Below are positions 8,479 to 16,604 of a DNA stretch of 64,000 bases, piece by piece. This DNA comes from Oceanisphaera marina. Its GTDB lineage: Bacteria; Pseudomonadota; Gammaproteobacteria; Enterobacterales; Aeromonadaceae. The notes below the pieces were generated by a model. It was not told where the DNA came from, searched no databases, and saw only the letters and a program-made list of their open reading frames with translations. The stretch covers positions 1-64,000 of the forward strand of contig NZ_BMKE01000019.1 in assembly GCF_014643915.1 (NCBI RefSeq), in the 5' to 3' direction. Position 1 is the first letter of the stretch, and each line of letters begins with the position of its first letter. The position numbers and the translations under genes were made by a program.

Positions 8479-8502
8479 AAAAAGCCCCGCGTCGCGGGGC
8501 TT
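8479..8502 (-). terminator. Intrinsic terminator after gbdR
   Basis: AAGCCCCGC (82-90 of the 8400 block) and GCGGGGCTT (94-102) form a 9-bp stem with a three-base loop. On the minus strand it ends in a T-rich run. It is 30 bases past the gbdR stop. Confidence 0.8.
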
Positions 8503-8531
8503 GTCGGATAAGGGGCAATGCAGTCCTGAGG

Positions 8532-9578
8532 TTACAAGGTCACCGAAGCAAAGGTGGGCTCACCCTTCGCCGAATCCAGCTGAATGTGCATAACCAGACC
8601 CGGTAAGACCGGGGTATCTGCTCTGTGAGTGGCACGACTACAACGATCATCTCGCGGTGGTAACCCGAAGTTTTCCCGGTAGCACTTGCTGAAATGGGGC
8701 GTCGACACAAAGCCGCAGGCGGTGGCGATATCGATAATCGACAGCGACGTCTGGCGCAACAGTTGACGGGCCCGCTTTAGTCGCAGATTGAGGTAATAAC
8801 GGGAGGGGGAGCATTTAACATGACGCTGAAACAGCCGTTCAACCTGCCGACGGGACAAATCGACATAACAAGCCAGCTCGTCCAGGGTAATCGGCTCTTC
8901 CAGATTGGCTTCCATCAGCGCCACCACTTCGGCCAGTTTGGGCTGGGCCGTGCCCACCATATGACGCAGCGGCACCCGCTGCTCTTCCTGTCCCTCGCGA
9001 ATACGTTCACACAGAAACATGTCGCAGATGGCGATGCTCAAAGCACTGGAATGTTCTTTCTCGATCAGGTGCAGCATCATGTCCATAGGGACAGTTCCAC
9101 CGCTGCTGGTCAGACGGTTACGGTCGATACAATAGAGGGCATTGCTGGTTTCCAGCAGAGGAAATGCTTCCTTGAATGAAGCCATATACTCCCAGTGTAA
9201 AGTACAGCGATAACCGGTCAGCACACCGGCATCGGCCAGCAAGTAGCTACCTGTACAGACGGCACCGAGTTTGATCCGGCGTTTGGCCAACTGCTGTAAC
9301 CAAACTCGCAAATTACGACTGCGGGCATTAATTACTCCGACACCGCCGCAGAGGATCATCATGTCCAGATGACCACAGTCCTGAATACTGTGATCCGGGG
9401 TCACCAGCATGTGATCGCTGGCCCGCACCGGTGCACCGGTTTCGCTCAGCATCACCCATTCATAGAGAGGTTTCCCCGACAATTGATTGGCCATACGCAG
9501 AGGCTCGATGGCCGAGGCCAGAGAAATCATGGTGAAATTATCTATCAGTAGGAAACCGACCCGTTGTGTTTGGCTCAT
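8532..9578 (-). CDS. gbdR: GbdR-type AraC/GlxA family transcriptional regulator
   Basis: A 348-residue regulator with an N-terminal class-I glutamine-amidotransferase-like domain (GFLLIDNFTMISLASAIEPL at the start; CGGVGVINA and GAVCTGSYLLADAGVL further on) and a C-terminal AraC HTH region (ELACYVDLSRRQVERLFQRH, then IIDIATACGFVSTPHFSKCY). This is the architecture of GbdR, the activator of betaine and dimethylglycine genes in Pseudomonas aeruginosa. Its place between the dgc operon and the betaine transporter supports the name over the related carnitine (CdhR) and arginine (ArgR) regulators. I used the ATG at 9578 with AGGAG eight bases upstream; a GTG one codon earlier is possible. The last 35 residues after GLPPRDDRCSRATH are not conserved. 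Confidence 0.85.
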   Translation of the reverse strand: MSQTQRVGFLLIDNFTMISLASAIEPLRMANQLSGKPLYEWVMLSETGAPVRASDHMLVTPDHSIQDCGHLDMMILCGGVGVINARSRNLRVWLQQLAKRRIKLGAVCTGSYLLADAGVLTGYRCTLHWEYMASFKEAFPLLETSNALYCIDRNRLTSSGGTVPMDMMLHLIEKEHSSALSIAICDMFLCERIREGQEEQRVPLRHMVGTAQPKLAEVVALMEANLEEPITLDELACYVDLSRRQVERLFQRHVKCSPSRYYLNLRLKRARQLLRQTSLSIIDIATACGFVSTPHFSKCYRENFGLPPRDDRCSRATHRADTPVLPGLVMHIQLDSAKGEPTFASVTL

Positions 9579-10024
9579 CACTCTTGCTCCTGAATCCGAC
9601 AGTTGCTGCCGGCTCCCTGTTGATACGATGTCGACTCAACAACCTAGGAAGAACATTTACATTACAAATGTTCACATATGTGAAACATATACCAATGGTG
9701 AAATTTAAGAAACCCGAGAACTGCTTATTTTTTGGTATACAGAGCTTATTTGAGATTAACCTGTTTTACTGTCGTGCTTAGCCGTCTCTTCCTTGTATCA
9801 TTACCAGATAAAATTAAGTATAAATTTCATATGATACAAATACTTGGTGTTATCAACTTGCCCTGCGCGCACTATTTTATTGACCTTGAAAATATAAAGT
9901 CATTGCCAAACGAGTGCTTGTTGACGAGCTTGATGAAAATAACTATCTACTGGCATACCCTACTGGCATACCGGCGAGCTAACCAGGCACAGAGAGACCA
10001 AAGAAAAAATCGTTGAAAGCACAG
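9579..10024. other. AT-rich intergenic region without a convincing gene
   Basis: About 445 bases between the gbdR start and the BCCT terminator. The stretch at roughly 9640-9960 is visibly richer in A and T than all its neighbours. It should contain the gbdR promoter. One 94-codon plus-strand frame (9732-10016) exists, but its composition is that of translated AT-rich spacer and it lacks a ribosome-binding site. Confidence 0.6.
9947..9972. repeat. Exact 13-bp tandem duplication
   Basis: CTACTGGCATACC occurs twice head to tail with no spacer. It lies within the AT-rich gap. A recent slippage event is the simplest explanation. Confidence 0.8.
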
Positions 10025-10044
10025 AAAAGGAGGCTTTCGCCTCC
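10025..10044 (-). terminator. Intrinsic terminator after the BCCT transporter
   Basis: GGAGGC (10029-10034), loop TTTC, GCCTCC (10039-10044). On the minus strand the stem is followed by TTTTCTG. It is about 50 bases past the transporter stop. Confidence 0.65.
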
Positions 10045-10091
10045 CTATATTGCCGTCACACTGTATTCAATAATAACGCCATATATGCTTC

Positions 10092-11714
10092 TCAGGATGT
10101 CGGCGGTATCTTCACCGGCGTTTCGATGGTAACAGGTACATCGACCGTTACCGGCTGAGTGACCGGCACTTCTTCATGCAAAGCACGATACAACCCCCAC
10201 ATCATGATCAAGATAACGAACGAAAAGGGAAAGGCCGCAATAATCGCCGCCGTCTGCAGCGCCTTGAGGCCACCGGCCAACATCAGTATGCCAGCCACAG
10301 CGGCCACCGCCATACTCCACAATACTCGTTGACTGCGCGGCGGATGCTCGTTGCCCAGCGATAATATAGTGGTCACCACCAGAGTGCCTGAGTCGGCAGA
10401 GGTGATAAAATACAACGCGACCAGCAGGGTCGACAATATCGCTGCCAGGGTGCCCATGACGCCCCCATCCAGCTGGGACAAGGTTTCATACAGAGCAGAA
10501 GTGACGTTTTCTCCCACCGCCGTCACGATACCGGCCTCCCCTACGGCCGAGACGACTTCACCGGCCGCATTGGTCACCGTATGTGTCAGCTCAAGATACA
10601 GAGCAGTACCACCAAACATGGTCAGCCAGAGCATGCCCAGCAGGGTCGGCACCAGCAGCACGCCACAAATGAATTCGCGCACGGTGCGCCCCTTGGAGAT
10701 GCGGGCAATAAACATACCGACAAAAGGTGACCAGGACATCCACCAGGCCCAGTAGAACACCGTCCACCAGGACTGCCACTGGCTGTCCTTGCTGGCATCG
10801 GTCCAGGTGCTGAGTGCAACCACATGGGTCAGATAATCACCTAGCCCCTGCACATAGCTCAGCAACAGATAACGGGTGGGACCGTAGCACAGCAAAAACA
10901 GCAGAATAGCGGCGGTAAACCACATATTGATGACCGACAGCCATTTTACCCCCCGCCCCAGGCCGGACAACACCGACAAGGTAGCTATCAGCGAGATTAC
11001 CACGATCAGGATCAACTGATTGCTGGTGTTGATTTCCAGACCAAAGAGATCGTTCAACCCGGTGTTAATCTGGGCAACTCCCAGCCCAAGCGACGTTGCC
11101 ACCCCGAAGATGGTGCCGAACACCGCCAGGACATCCACTGTGTGCCCCATCCAGCCGTAGATACGCTGACCAATCAGTGGATAGAGCGCAGAACGAATAG
11201 TCAGTGGCAATCCCTTGCGGTAGGAGAAATAGGCCAATGTCAGCCCCACAACCACGTAGATGGCCCAGGGATGCAGCCCCCAGTGAAAGAAGGTCAGCCG
11301 CATGGCCACTTCGGCCGCTTCAGGCGTCATGCCCTCACTGATAAAGGGGTTGCTCTGAAAATGATAGATGGGCTCGGCAATAGACCAGAACACCAATCCG
11401 ATGCCCATACCAGCGCTGAACAACATGGCAAACCAGGAAAACAGGCTGTATTCCGGCCGGGAGTCGTCGGATCCCAGGCGCAGACTGCCAAACCGGCTGA
11501 AGGCCAATACCACACAAAACACCAGCATCAACGACAGAATGGCAATGTAATACCATTTGAAATTGTTGATGAGATATCCCGATACACTATCGAACAATCT
11601 GGCAGCCGCATCAGGATAGAAGGCGCCTCCCACTACAAACAAGGTAACGATAATCATGGAACTGATCGTCGCCGCCGGGCTCATTCCTTTCAAAAGTCCA
11701 TTTTTGGCTAACAT
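10092..11714 (-). CDS. BCCT family betaine/choline/carnitine transporter
   Basis: A 540-residue inner-membrane transporter with twelve predicted helices. Family hallmarks are GMGIGLVFWSIAEPIYHFQ in helix 3, LGVAQINTGL in the sodium-site region, and the tryptophan-rich WWTVFYWAWWMSWSPFVGMF followed by IARISKGRTVREF. It has no long C-terminal osmosensing domain: the tail is about 35 residues, rich in Pro, Thr and Val. That suggests nutrient uptake rather than osmoregulation. Next to gbdR and gbcAB, glycine betaine or a precursor such as choline or carnitine is the likely substrate, imported with Na+ or H+. The exact substrate cannot be read from the sequence. GGAGA precedes the start. Confidence 0.9.
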   Translation of the reverse strand: MLAKNGLLKGMSPAATISSMIIVTLFVVGGAFYPDAAARLFDSVSGYLINNFKWYYIAILSLMLVFCVVLAFSRFGSLRLGSDDSRPEYSLFSWFAMLFSAGMGIGLVFWSIAEPIYHFQSNPFISEGMTPEAAEVAMRLTFFHWGLHPWAIYVVVGLTLAYFSYRKGLPLTIRSALYPLIGQRIYGWMGHTVDVLAVFGTIFGVATSLGLGVAQINTGLNDLFGLEINTSNQLILIVVISLIATLSVLSGLGRGVKWLSVINMWFTAAILLFLLCYGPTRYLLLSYVQGLGDYLTHVVALSTWTDASKDSQWQSWWTVFYWAWWMSWSPFVGMFIARISKGRTVREFICGVLLVPTLLGMLWLTMFGGTALYLELTHTVTNAAGEVVSAVGEAGIVTAVGENVTSALYETLSQLDGGVMGTLAAILSTLLVALYFITSADSGTLVVTTILSLGNEHPPRSQRVLWSMAVAAVAGILMLAGGLKALQTAAIIAAFPFSFVILIMMWGLYRALHEEVPVTQPVTVDVPVTIETPVKIPPTS

Positions 11715-11802
11715 AGGACAAGGTCTCCGTCGGGTTGATAAATATCTAGCGGCGGCGAGGGCCAGGGGTCCTGAAGGCCGAACGCTTTCCGATTCAGTCT
11801 GT

Positions 11803-11834
11803 GCTCATAACAAGAGCTGGCTGTCGTTATGAGC
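11803..11834. repeat. Inverted repeat upstream of the BCCT gene
   Basis: GCTCATAAC (11803-11811) and GTTATGAGC (11826-11834) are perfect 9-bp arms separated by 14 bases, about 90-120 bases upstream of the transporter start. It could be an operator for a dimeric regulator or a leader hairpin. There is no T-tract. Confidence 0.45.
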
Positions 11835-11931
11835 AAAAACTGACCTCTATAACAACAGGTAAGCTCTGAATGAAGTGTGCCCAATACGACACCGGTTTAT
11901 GTCTGGGCGTCTTGTTTCAGCGCTGACCATT

Positions 11932-11981
11932 CTGAAAGCGACGCTAGTGTCGAAGCGCTATTGCAGTAGAAAAAACGACGG
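11932..11981 (-). promoter_or_regulatory. Pair of GTCG(T/C)TTT motifs upstream of the BCCT gene
   Basis: On the minus strand CCGTCGTTTTTTCT (11968-11981) and CGTCGCTTTCAG (11932-11943) resemble the candidate GbdR half-sites upstream of the dgc operon and gbcA/gbcB. They are spaced 37 bp apart rather than 21 and are 220-270 bases from the start codon, so the case is weaker here. Confidence 0.3.
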
Positions 11982-12022
11982 AATAGCCTGTGACGATATG
12001 CATAGTTAAGGAAGAAAACACC

Positions 12023-12250
12023 ATGATGATTACCGAACTTGTCGATCAGGATGACTTTCGTATCCAGCTGTACGCCTGGGGGCTTGAGGAAGCAAAGCAG
12101 CTTTCGCTGGTAGAGTGCACTAACAGACTGGGCGAGGCGTTGGCAGGCCCGGATCAGGCGTTATGGCAAGCGCGACTGGCATCGCTACTGGTCAGGAAAG
12201 AATTGCTGCATCCCGAGGTGCAGACGGTGCTGAACGACTGCACCAAGTGA
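12023..12250 (+). CDS. Small hypothetical protein, 75 residues
   Basis: A short frame between the BCCT transporter and gbcA, starting at ATG 12023 with AAGGAAG upstream. An in-frame GTG at 11990 has no such site. The product is acidic and helical (ITELVDQDDFRIQLYAWGLE; then LSLVECTNRLGEALAGPDQA), with no signal peptide or membrane segment. I do not recognise a family. A strong convergent terminator follows it, which supports a real transcription unit. It is embedded in the betaine locus on the opposite strand from both neighbours. Confidence 0.6.
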   Translation: MMITELVDQDDFRIQLYAWGLEEAKQLSLVECTNRLGEALAGPDQALWQARLASLLVRKELLHPEVQTVLNDCTK

Positions 12251-12289
12251 ACATCACCTCGGCGAAGGTGGTGTACCACGACCCACAGA

Positions 12290-12316
12290 CTTCCCGCCAG
12301 CACGAGAATGACGATA
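12290..12316. repeat. dRS3-like repeat fragment, copy 3
   Basis: CTTCCCGCCAGCACGAGAAT continues into GACGATAG, matching the core of the copies at 125-178 and 441-500 but lacking the second half. Confidence 0.45.
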
Positions 12317-12332
12317 GAAAATCAGCAGGAAC

Positions 12333-12366
12333 AAAGAGGGGGGAGACGATGGCTCCCCCCTCTTTT
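12333..12366. terminator. Bidirectional intrinsic terminator
   Basis: AAAGAGGGGGGAG (12333-12345) and CTCCCCCCTCTTT (12353-12365) form a perfect 13-bp stem with a seven-base loop. It lies between the convergent small gene and gbcA and can end transcription from both sides. Confidence 0.85.
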
Positions 12367-12375
12367 GAGTCGGCC

Positions 12376-13650
12376 TTACTCGGGTAACGTGACGGCCAGA
12401 CTCTGACCGGTAGCATGCCCGATAAAGGTATCCGAATACCAGTCGATGAAATTCACCACACCAAACTCGTAAGTCGGGGAATACGGACCCGGTTCGTAAG
12501 CGATGGAATTGATGCCACGCTGATTATTTTCGGCCAGGGTTCTGTCCTGGGCATTGGTGGCATCCCATACCCGGCGCAGTTTTTCCACGTCGTAGTCGAT
12601 TCCTTCCACCACGTCCTTGTGTACCACCCACTTGGTGATCACTTTGGTTTTCTGCGGGCCGATGGGCACTACCTGAAAGGTAACCAGGTGATCACTCTGG
12701 CCATGGTTCCAGGAGTTGGGCAGATGCAGGATACGCAGCGAGCCAAGCTCGCGATTTTTAACCCGGCCCAGAGTCTTCTCGCAGGCATGGCTGCCGTCTA
12801 TGGTCATGGCCACTTTGCCCTCGGCCAACGGCATGCGCACCATGCGGTTGCGCAGCCCAAACGACACATGGTGATGGGGGATGTTCTCCGCATCCCATTG
12901 CTCGCCCATGCGTGCTACGTGCGCCTTGAAGGCATCGGTGGCACGAGGATCCGTGGTGTCATCAAATTCCAGCAGAGTGTTGAGCAACTCGGGATGAGAG
13001 CCGTTGCAGTGATAACACTCGCGATTGTTTTCGATAACCAGTTTCCAGTTGGCATCCTCGATAATTTCCGACTGCACCGCCACCTTGGCGTTCTCCAGAT
13101 CATAAGGTTCGAGGTAACGCTCCAGCTCCGCCAAAAAGTCATCGATGACGGGCGGGTTCTCGGCCAGGCTGATGAAGATGTAACCACCGGCGGTCTTGGT
13201 ATGTACCTGCTTCAACGGGAAGTCGGCTTTGTTGAAGCTGTCCCCCATATCATTACCGGCATAGAGCAGCTTGCCGTCCAGCTCATACGTCCACTGATGA
13301 TAAGGGCAGACCAGCTTGGCCACCTTGCCCTGCTTCTCGGTGCAAATTCGCGAACCCCGGTGTCGACAGACATTGTGAAAAGCCTGAATGCCCTGCTTGT
13401 TGCGTACTATGGTTACAGGGTTATCACCCACCTCCAGAGTCATGAAGTTGCCCACAGCAGGGATCTCGCAGGTCAGGCCAACAAACAGCCACTCCTTGCA
13501 ATAAATCTGCTCCATGTCGGCGGCAAACACCTCGGGGCTGTTATAGAACGCCTGGGGAAGTGAATACCCTGAACGACGCTGATGCAGCATCTGTACGGCA
13601 TCATCCAGACTGAGGGTCGTGCCTAACCATACGCTATTGATCTGCTCCAT
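12376..13650 (-). CDS. gbcA: Glycine betaine monooxygenase, Rieske oxygenase subunit
   Basis: A 424-residue aromatic-ring-hydroxylating-type oxygenase. It starts glycine betaine catabolism by oxidative N-demethylation to dimethylglycine and formaldehyde. The Rieske centre is C95-x-H97 (NVCRHRGSRIC) and C115-x2-H118 (LVCPYHQWTYELDG). The mononuclear iron site is in NNRECYHCNGSHPELLNT (H214, H219). Length and motifs match GbcA. It is transcribed away from gbcB, its reductase partner, across a 287-base promoter region. AAGGAAG precedes the ATG. Confidence 0.93.
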   Translation of the reverse strand: MEQINSVWLGTTLSLDDAVQMLHQRRSGYSLPQAFYNSPEVFAADMEQIYCKEWLFVGLTCEIPAVGNFMTLEVGDNPVTIVRNKQGIQAFHNVCRHRGSRICTEKQGKVAKLVCPYHQWTYELDGKLLYAGNDMGDSFNKADFPLKQVHTKTAGGYIFISLAENPPVIDDFLAELERYLEPYDLENAKVAVQSEIIEDANWKLVIENNRECYHCNGSHPELLNTLLEFDDTTDPRATDAFKAHVARMGEQWDAENIPHHHVSFGLRNRMVRMPLAEGKVAMTIDGSHACEKTLGRVKNRELGSLRILHLPNSWNHGQSDHLVTFQVVPIGPQKTKVITKWVVHKDVVEGIDYDVEKLRRVWDATNAQDRTLAENNQRGINSIAYEPGPYSPTYEFGVVNFIDWYSDTFIGHATGQSLAVTLPE

Positions 13651-13750
13651 GTTTGCTGCTTCCTTTGCTGTTGATATTGCGCTATGCCCCTGCCACCAGA
13701 GCCGGACATCGGTAACGCTATTCTCACCAAGAGCATGAGATAGAGGTTAT

Positions 13751-13763
13751 CTGAAAACGACCC
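13751..13763 (-). promoter_or_regulatory. Candidate GbdR half-site, gbcA side
   Basis: On the minus strand GGGTCGTTTTCAG. Its reverse complement contains CTGAAAACGAC, identical to the motif upstream of the dgc operon. It is about 100 bases upstream of gbcA, the same distance as at the dgc operon. The protein assignment is inference. Confidence 0.45.
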
Positions 13764-13852
13764 GGTTACCGTTGTTTTCCGACCTGCCCACCTTAGTTCT
13801 ACCCAATCAATCTCTGCCTGACAGACAAAAAGGGGCTGGCAGATAACTGCAT

Positions 13853-13864
13853 GTCGTTTTTAAG
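13853..13864 (+). promoter_or_regulatory. Candidate GbdR half-site, gbcB side
   Basis: GTCGTTTTTAAG on the plus strand, about 75-85 bases upstream of gbcB and oriented toward it. It matches the GTCGTTTT core found upstream of gbcA and the dgc operon. Confidence 0.4.
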
Positions 13865-13937
13865 CATTCAACAACCACCAAAGTACACAAAAATGCTGGC
13901 ATGAGAATTATCAGGCGATGCCAGACGGAGAACAGCG

Positions 13938-15044
13938 ATGAATCAGGATTTTATCTCACCCATCAATACCCAGACGTGGAGTAACGGACGTCACCCTGTG
14001 CGTTGTGTAAGGGTTATCCAGGAAACCTGGGACGTAAGAACCTTCTGTTTTACTGCAGAAAGTCCCCTGCTGTTCTTCTTCAAACCCGGTCAGTTCGTTA
14101 CCCTGGAGCTGGAAATAGCAGGACAAACGGTGATGCGCAGCTACACCATAGCTTCTGCGCCTTCCGTACCCTACAGCTTCTCCATCACAGTCAAACGGGT
14201 ACCGGGTGGCGAAGTATCCAACTGGCTGCACGACAACCTGAATGAAGGCGATGCGCTGGCAGTCCATGGTCCGGTCGGCAACTTCAACTGTATCGACTTC
14301 CCCAATGACAAGGTGCTGCTGCTCTCCGGCGGTGTTGGCATTACTCCTGTGATGTCCATGGCGCGCTGGTGGTTCGACACCAATGCCGACGTCGACATCC
14401 ACTTCGTGCACAGTGCCCGCACGCCCAAGGATCTGGTGTTCTACCGGGAGCTGCAGCATATGGATTCCCGACTGAAAAACATCCACCTCAGCCTCATTTG
14501 TGAACGTACCGATATCGGGGAGACCTGGAGTGGCTTCAAGGGATATCTGAACGGTTCCATACTCGCGCTGATAGCACCGGACTTCATGGAGCGGGAAGTG
14601 TTCTGTTGTGGCCCCAACCCTTACATGCGGGCGGTGCGCACCTTGCTGGAAAACAGTGGTTTTCCAATGGAGCACTATCATGAGGAAAGCTTCGGCGCCA
14701 CGCCGGTCGAAGTAGCCGAAGATGTCGAAGAACATGCCCGCGAGGCCGTCGAGCTGGCCGAAGAGCTGGAACGTACCGAAGACAGATTGACCGTATCCTT
14801 CCAGAACAGCGATCTGCAGGTTGAGATATTACCGGGCGAAACCCTGCACAGCGCCGCAGCCCAGGTAGGACTGCACATACCCAAGGCCTGTGGCATGGGC
14901 ATCTGCGGTACCTGCAAGGTGCAGCTGGTAAGAGGCGACGTCACCATGGATCATAACGGCGGTATTACGGACGAAGATATCGCCGAGGGTTATGTGCTGA
15001 GCTGCTGCAGCGTGCCTCAGGGAAATGTAGAAGTGGCGTTCTAG
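13938..15044 (+). CDS. gbcB: Glycine betaine monooxygenase reductase subunit
   Basis: A 368-residue reductase that passes electrons from NAD(P)H to the Rieske centre of GbcA. The order is an FAD domain (RSYTIAS at R67), an NAD domain (GGVGITPVMSMARW; CGPNPYMRAVRTLLE), an acidic helical linker rich in Glu (near residues 255-280), and a C-terminal plant-type 2Fe-2S domain (C318, C323, C326 in ACGMGICGTCK, with a further cysteine near 355). This is the usual order for GbcB. ACGGAG precedes the ATG. Confidence 0.93.
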   Translation: MNQDFISPINTQTWSNGRHPVRCVRVIQETWDVRTFCFTAESPLLFFFKPGQFVTLELEIAGQTVMRSYTIASAPSVPYSFSITVKRVPGGEVSNWLHDNLNEGDALAVHGPVGNFNCIDFPNDKVLLLSGGVGITPVMSMARWWFDTNADVDIHFVHSARTPKDLVFYRELQHMDSRLKNIHLSLICERTDIGETWSGFKGYLNGSILALIAPDFMEREVFCCGPNPYMRAVRTLLENSGFPMEHYHEESFGATPVEVAEDVEEHAREAVELAEELERTEDRLTVSFQNSDLQVEILPGETLHSAAAQVGLHIPKACGMGICGTCKVQLVRGDVTMDHNGGITDEDIAEGYVLSCCSVPQGNVEVAF

Positions 15045-15077
15045 GTCGAGGGGATAGACGACCGCTCCTCTCGTTTT

Positions 15078-15109
15078 GCCTGAGCCAGTAACCCGGCTCG
15101 GGCTTTTTT
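15078..15109 (+). terminator. Intrinsic terminator after gbcB
   Basis: GCCTGAGCC (15078-15086) pairs with GGCTCGGGC (15095-15103) with one G-T wobble and is followed by six T. Confidence 0.8.
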
Positions 15110-16313
15110 AGCCGACAGAGATGCCGACCCGCATCCGCTGGCGCCGTTCCTGATATAGCACGATGAGGGTCGTGAACACCATAAACCCGACGGCCGACCA
15201 CAGCACACCGCTGGCCAGGCCCCGATCGAGCAGAAAACCGAACAGCACCGGGCCGATGACACCACCAAAGTTGAAGCCGGTAGACACGATGCCGAAGGTG
15301 CGCCCTTCCGCTCCCTCGGGAGAGGCCGCACGCACCAGCATGTCACGCGAGGGGGCCACCATGCCGGTCAGGAAACCGGTTAACCCCAGTACCATGGCCA
15401 ACACCAGTGGCGGCAGCGGCATCATGATGACTATTACTACGAGCATCGCCGCCAAGGCAAATGCCACCGCCGCCACATCGCCGTGCCGCTCCGTTCTGTC
15501 GGCCAGCACACCGCCTGCCAGCACACCGAAGGCACTGGCAAACAGAAAGCAGGTTAACGCCAGGTTCGCCACGGGTAATGCAACATCGAAGCCCTGAACC
15601 AATGCCGAAACGGAAAATCGTTCTATTGCACCGGTACTCAGACTGAGCAGGGTAAACAGCAGCGTCAACAACGCTAAAGTGGTCATGGCCGTGGAGCTGG
15701 GCCGGCCCGTAGCACCGGTTAGCCTGGGGCTGTCGGCGGACATCGTTTTTTCAGGAGCCAACAAGGCGGAACCGGAGGCGACAAACCCCAGGGCCAGTAG
15801 CCCGGCCAGAGCGGCAATCGCAAAGGACCAGCGCGGATCGAAGGCCAGCGCGATCCCTACCATCAGGGGTGGCGCCAGTGCCCCCCCGAAAAACCCCGCA
15901 AAGGTATGCACCGAAAAAGCCCGCCCCATCCTGCCGGACGGCATGCCACGCGACAGCAATGAATAGTCGGCGGGATGATAGACGCCGTTGGCCAGCCCCG
16001 CCAGCCCCATGGCAAGCAACAACCAGGAATAGGTGGGCAGCAGTGCGACCAGTCCGAAGCTGGCAGAGCCCAGCGTCAACGCCGCCATCAGCATTCGCCG
16101 GGCACCCAGCCGGTCGACCAGAAAACCCAGTGGCACCTGTACCAGCGCCGATACGATGTTGAATATGCCAATAGCCAGTCCCAGCTCGAAAAAACTGACC
16201 TGCATGGTGTCGGGCAGCAATGGCAGCATGGCGGGAACCGTCATGATATGCAGATGGCTGATCAGATGGGCGACGGAAACCCGGGCCAGTAACTTGTTGG
16301 GTGATGCTGTCAT
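15108..16313 (-). CDS. Major facilitator superfamily transporter
   Basis: A 401-residue, twelve-helix MFS protein. The inter-helix motif is present (GFLVDRLGARRMLM), as is a NGVYHPADYSLLS segment typical of the Fsr/fosmidomycin-resistance-like drug-efflux branch. A second half-motif is GGVLADRTERHGD. The substrate cannot be told. It lies downstream of fdsA on the same strand after 291 bases, so it may be read through from the formate dehydrogenase operon or have its own promoter. A role in formate or formaldehyde handling would be speculation. Confidence 0.8.
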   Translation of the reverse strand: MTASPNKLLARVSVAHLISHLHIMTVPAMLPLLPDTMQVSFFELGLAIGIFNIVSALVQVPLGFLVDRLGARRMLMAALTLGSASFGLVALLPTYSWLLLAMGLAGLANGVYHPADYSLLSRGMPSGRMGRAFSVHTFAGFFGGALAPPLMVGIALAFDPRWSFAIAALAGLLALGFVASGSALLAPEKTMSADSPRLTGATGRPSSTAMTTLALLTLLFTLLSLSTGAIERFSVSALVQGFDVALPVANLALTCFLFASAFGVLAGGVLADRTERHGDVAAVAFALAAMLVVIVIMMPLPPLVLAMVLGLTGFLTGMVAPSRDMLVRAASPEGAEGRTFGIVSTGFNFGGVIGPVLFGFLLDRGLASGVLWSAVGFMVFTTLIVLYQERRQRMRVGISVG

Positions 16314-16343
16314 ACACGCCTCCAGAACGATGCCAACCGGGTA

Positions 16344-16595
16344 TCATCGCAAGCGACGGCCCCCCTCAGAACATTGCACCATGAAACACGCCGGCGGCCA
16401 GACGAAATGGCACAGGAAGCGAAAAGTCGGGACCACCGCCACGAGAGGCTGACGGTGGTAGCCGGGACGCACGCCGGGCAACGTCGACGTGCAAAGGGGA
16501 TAATGTAAAGGGTTCTTGCCTGCGGGTCGAGCGCGATGCGCTGGTACCGCATGTCGTAACTGGTCCGACGGCTCATGCTTGCCTTGCTGAGCCAT
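16344..16595 (-). CDS. Doubtful small frame in the fdsD position
   Basis: An 83-codon frame starts nine bases after the fdsA stop behind a strong GGAGAGG site. NAD-dependent formate dehydrogenase operons often carry the small gene fdsD here. The first residues (AQQGKHEPSDQLRHAVP) are plausible, but the remainder is Pro/His/Arg-rich and does not look like FdsD. It may be a frameshifted remnant or not a gene at all. Confidence 0.25.
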   Translation of the reverse strand: MAQQGKHEPSDQLRHAVPAHRARPAGKNPLHYPLCTSTLPGVRPGYHRQPLVAVVPTFRFLCHFVWPPACFMVQCSEGGRRLR

Positions 16596-16604
16596 TACCT
16601 CTCC

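Noticed and set aside
9732-10016. 94-codon plus-strand frame in the AT-rich gap
   Set aside because: No ribosome-binding site, composition of translated spacer, and it spans the tandem duplication.
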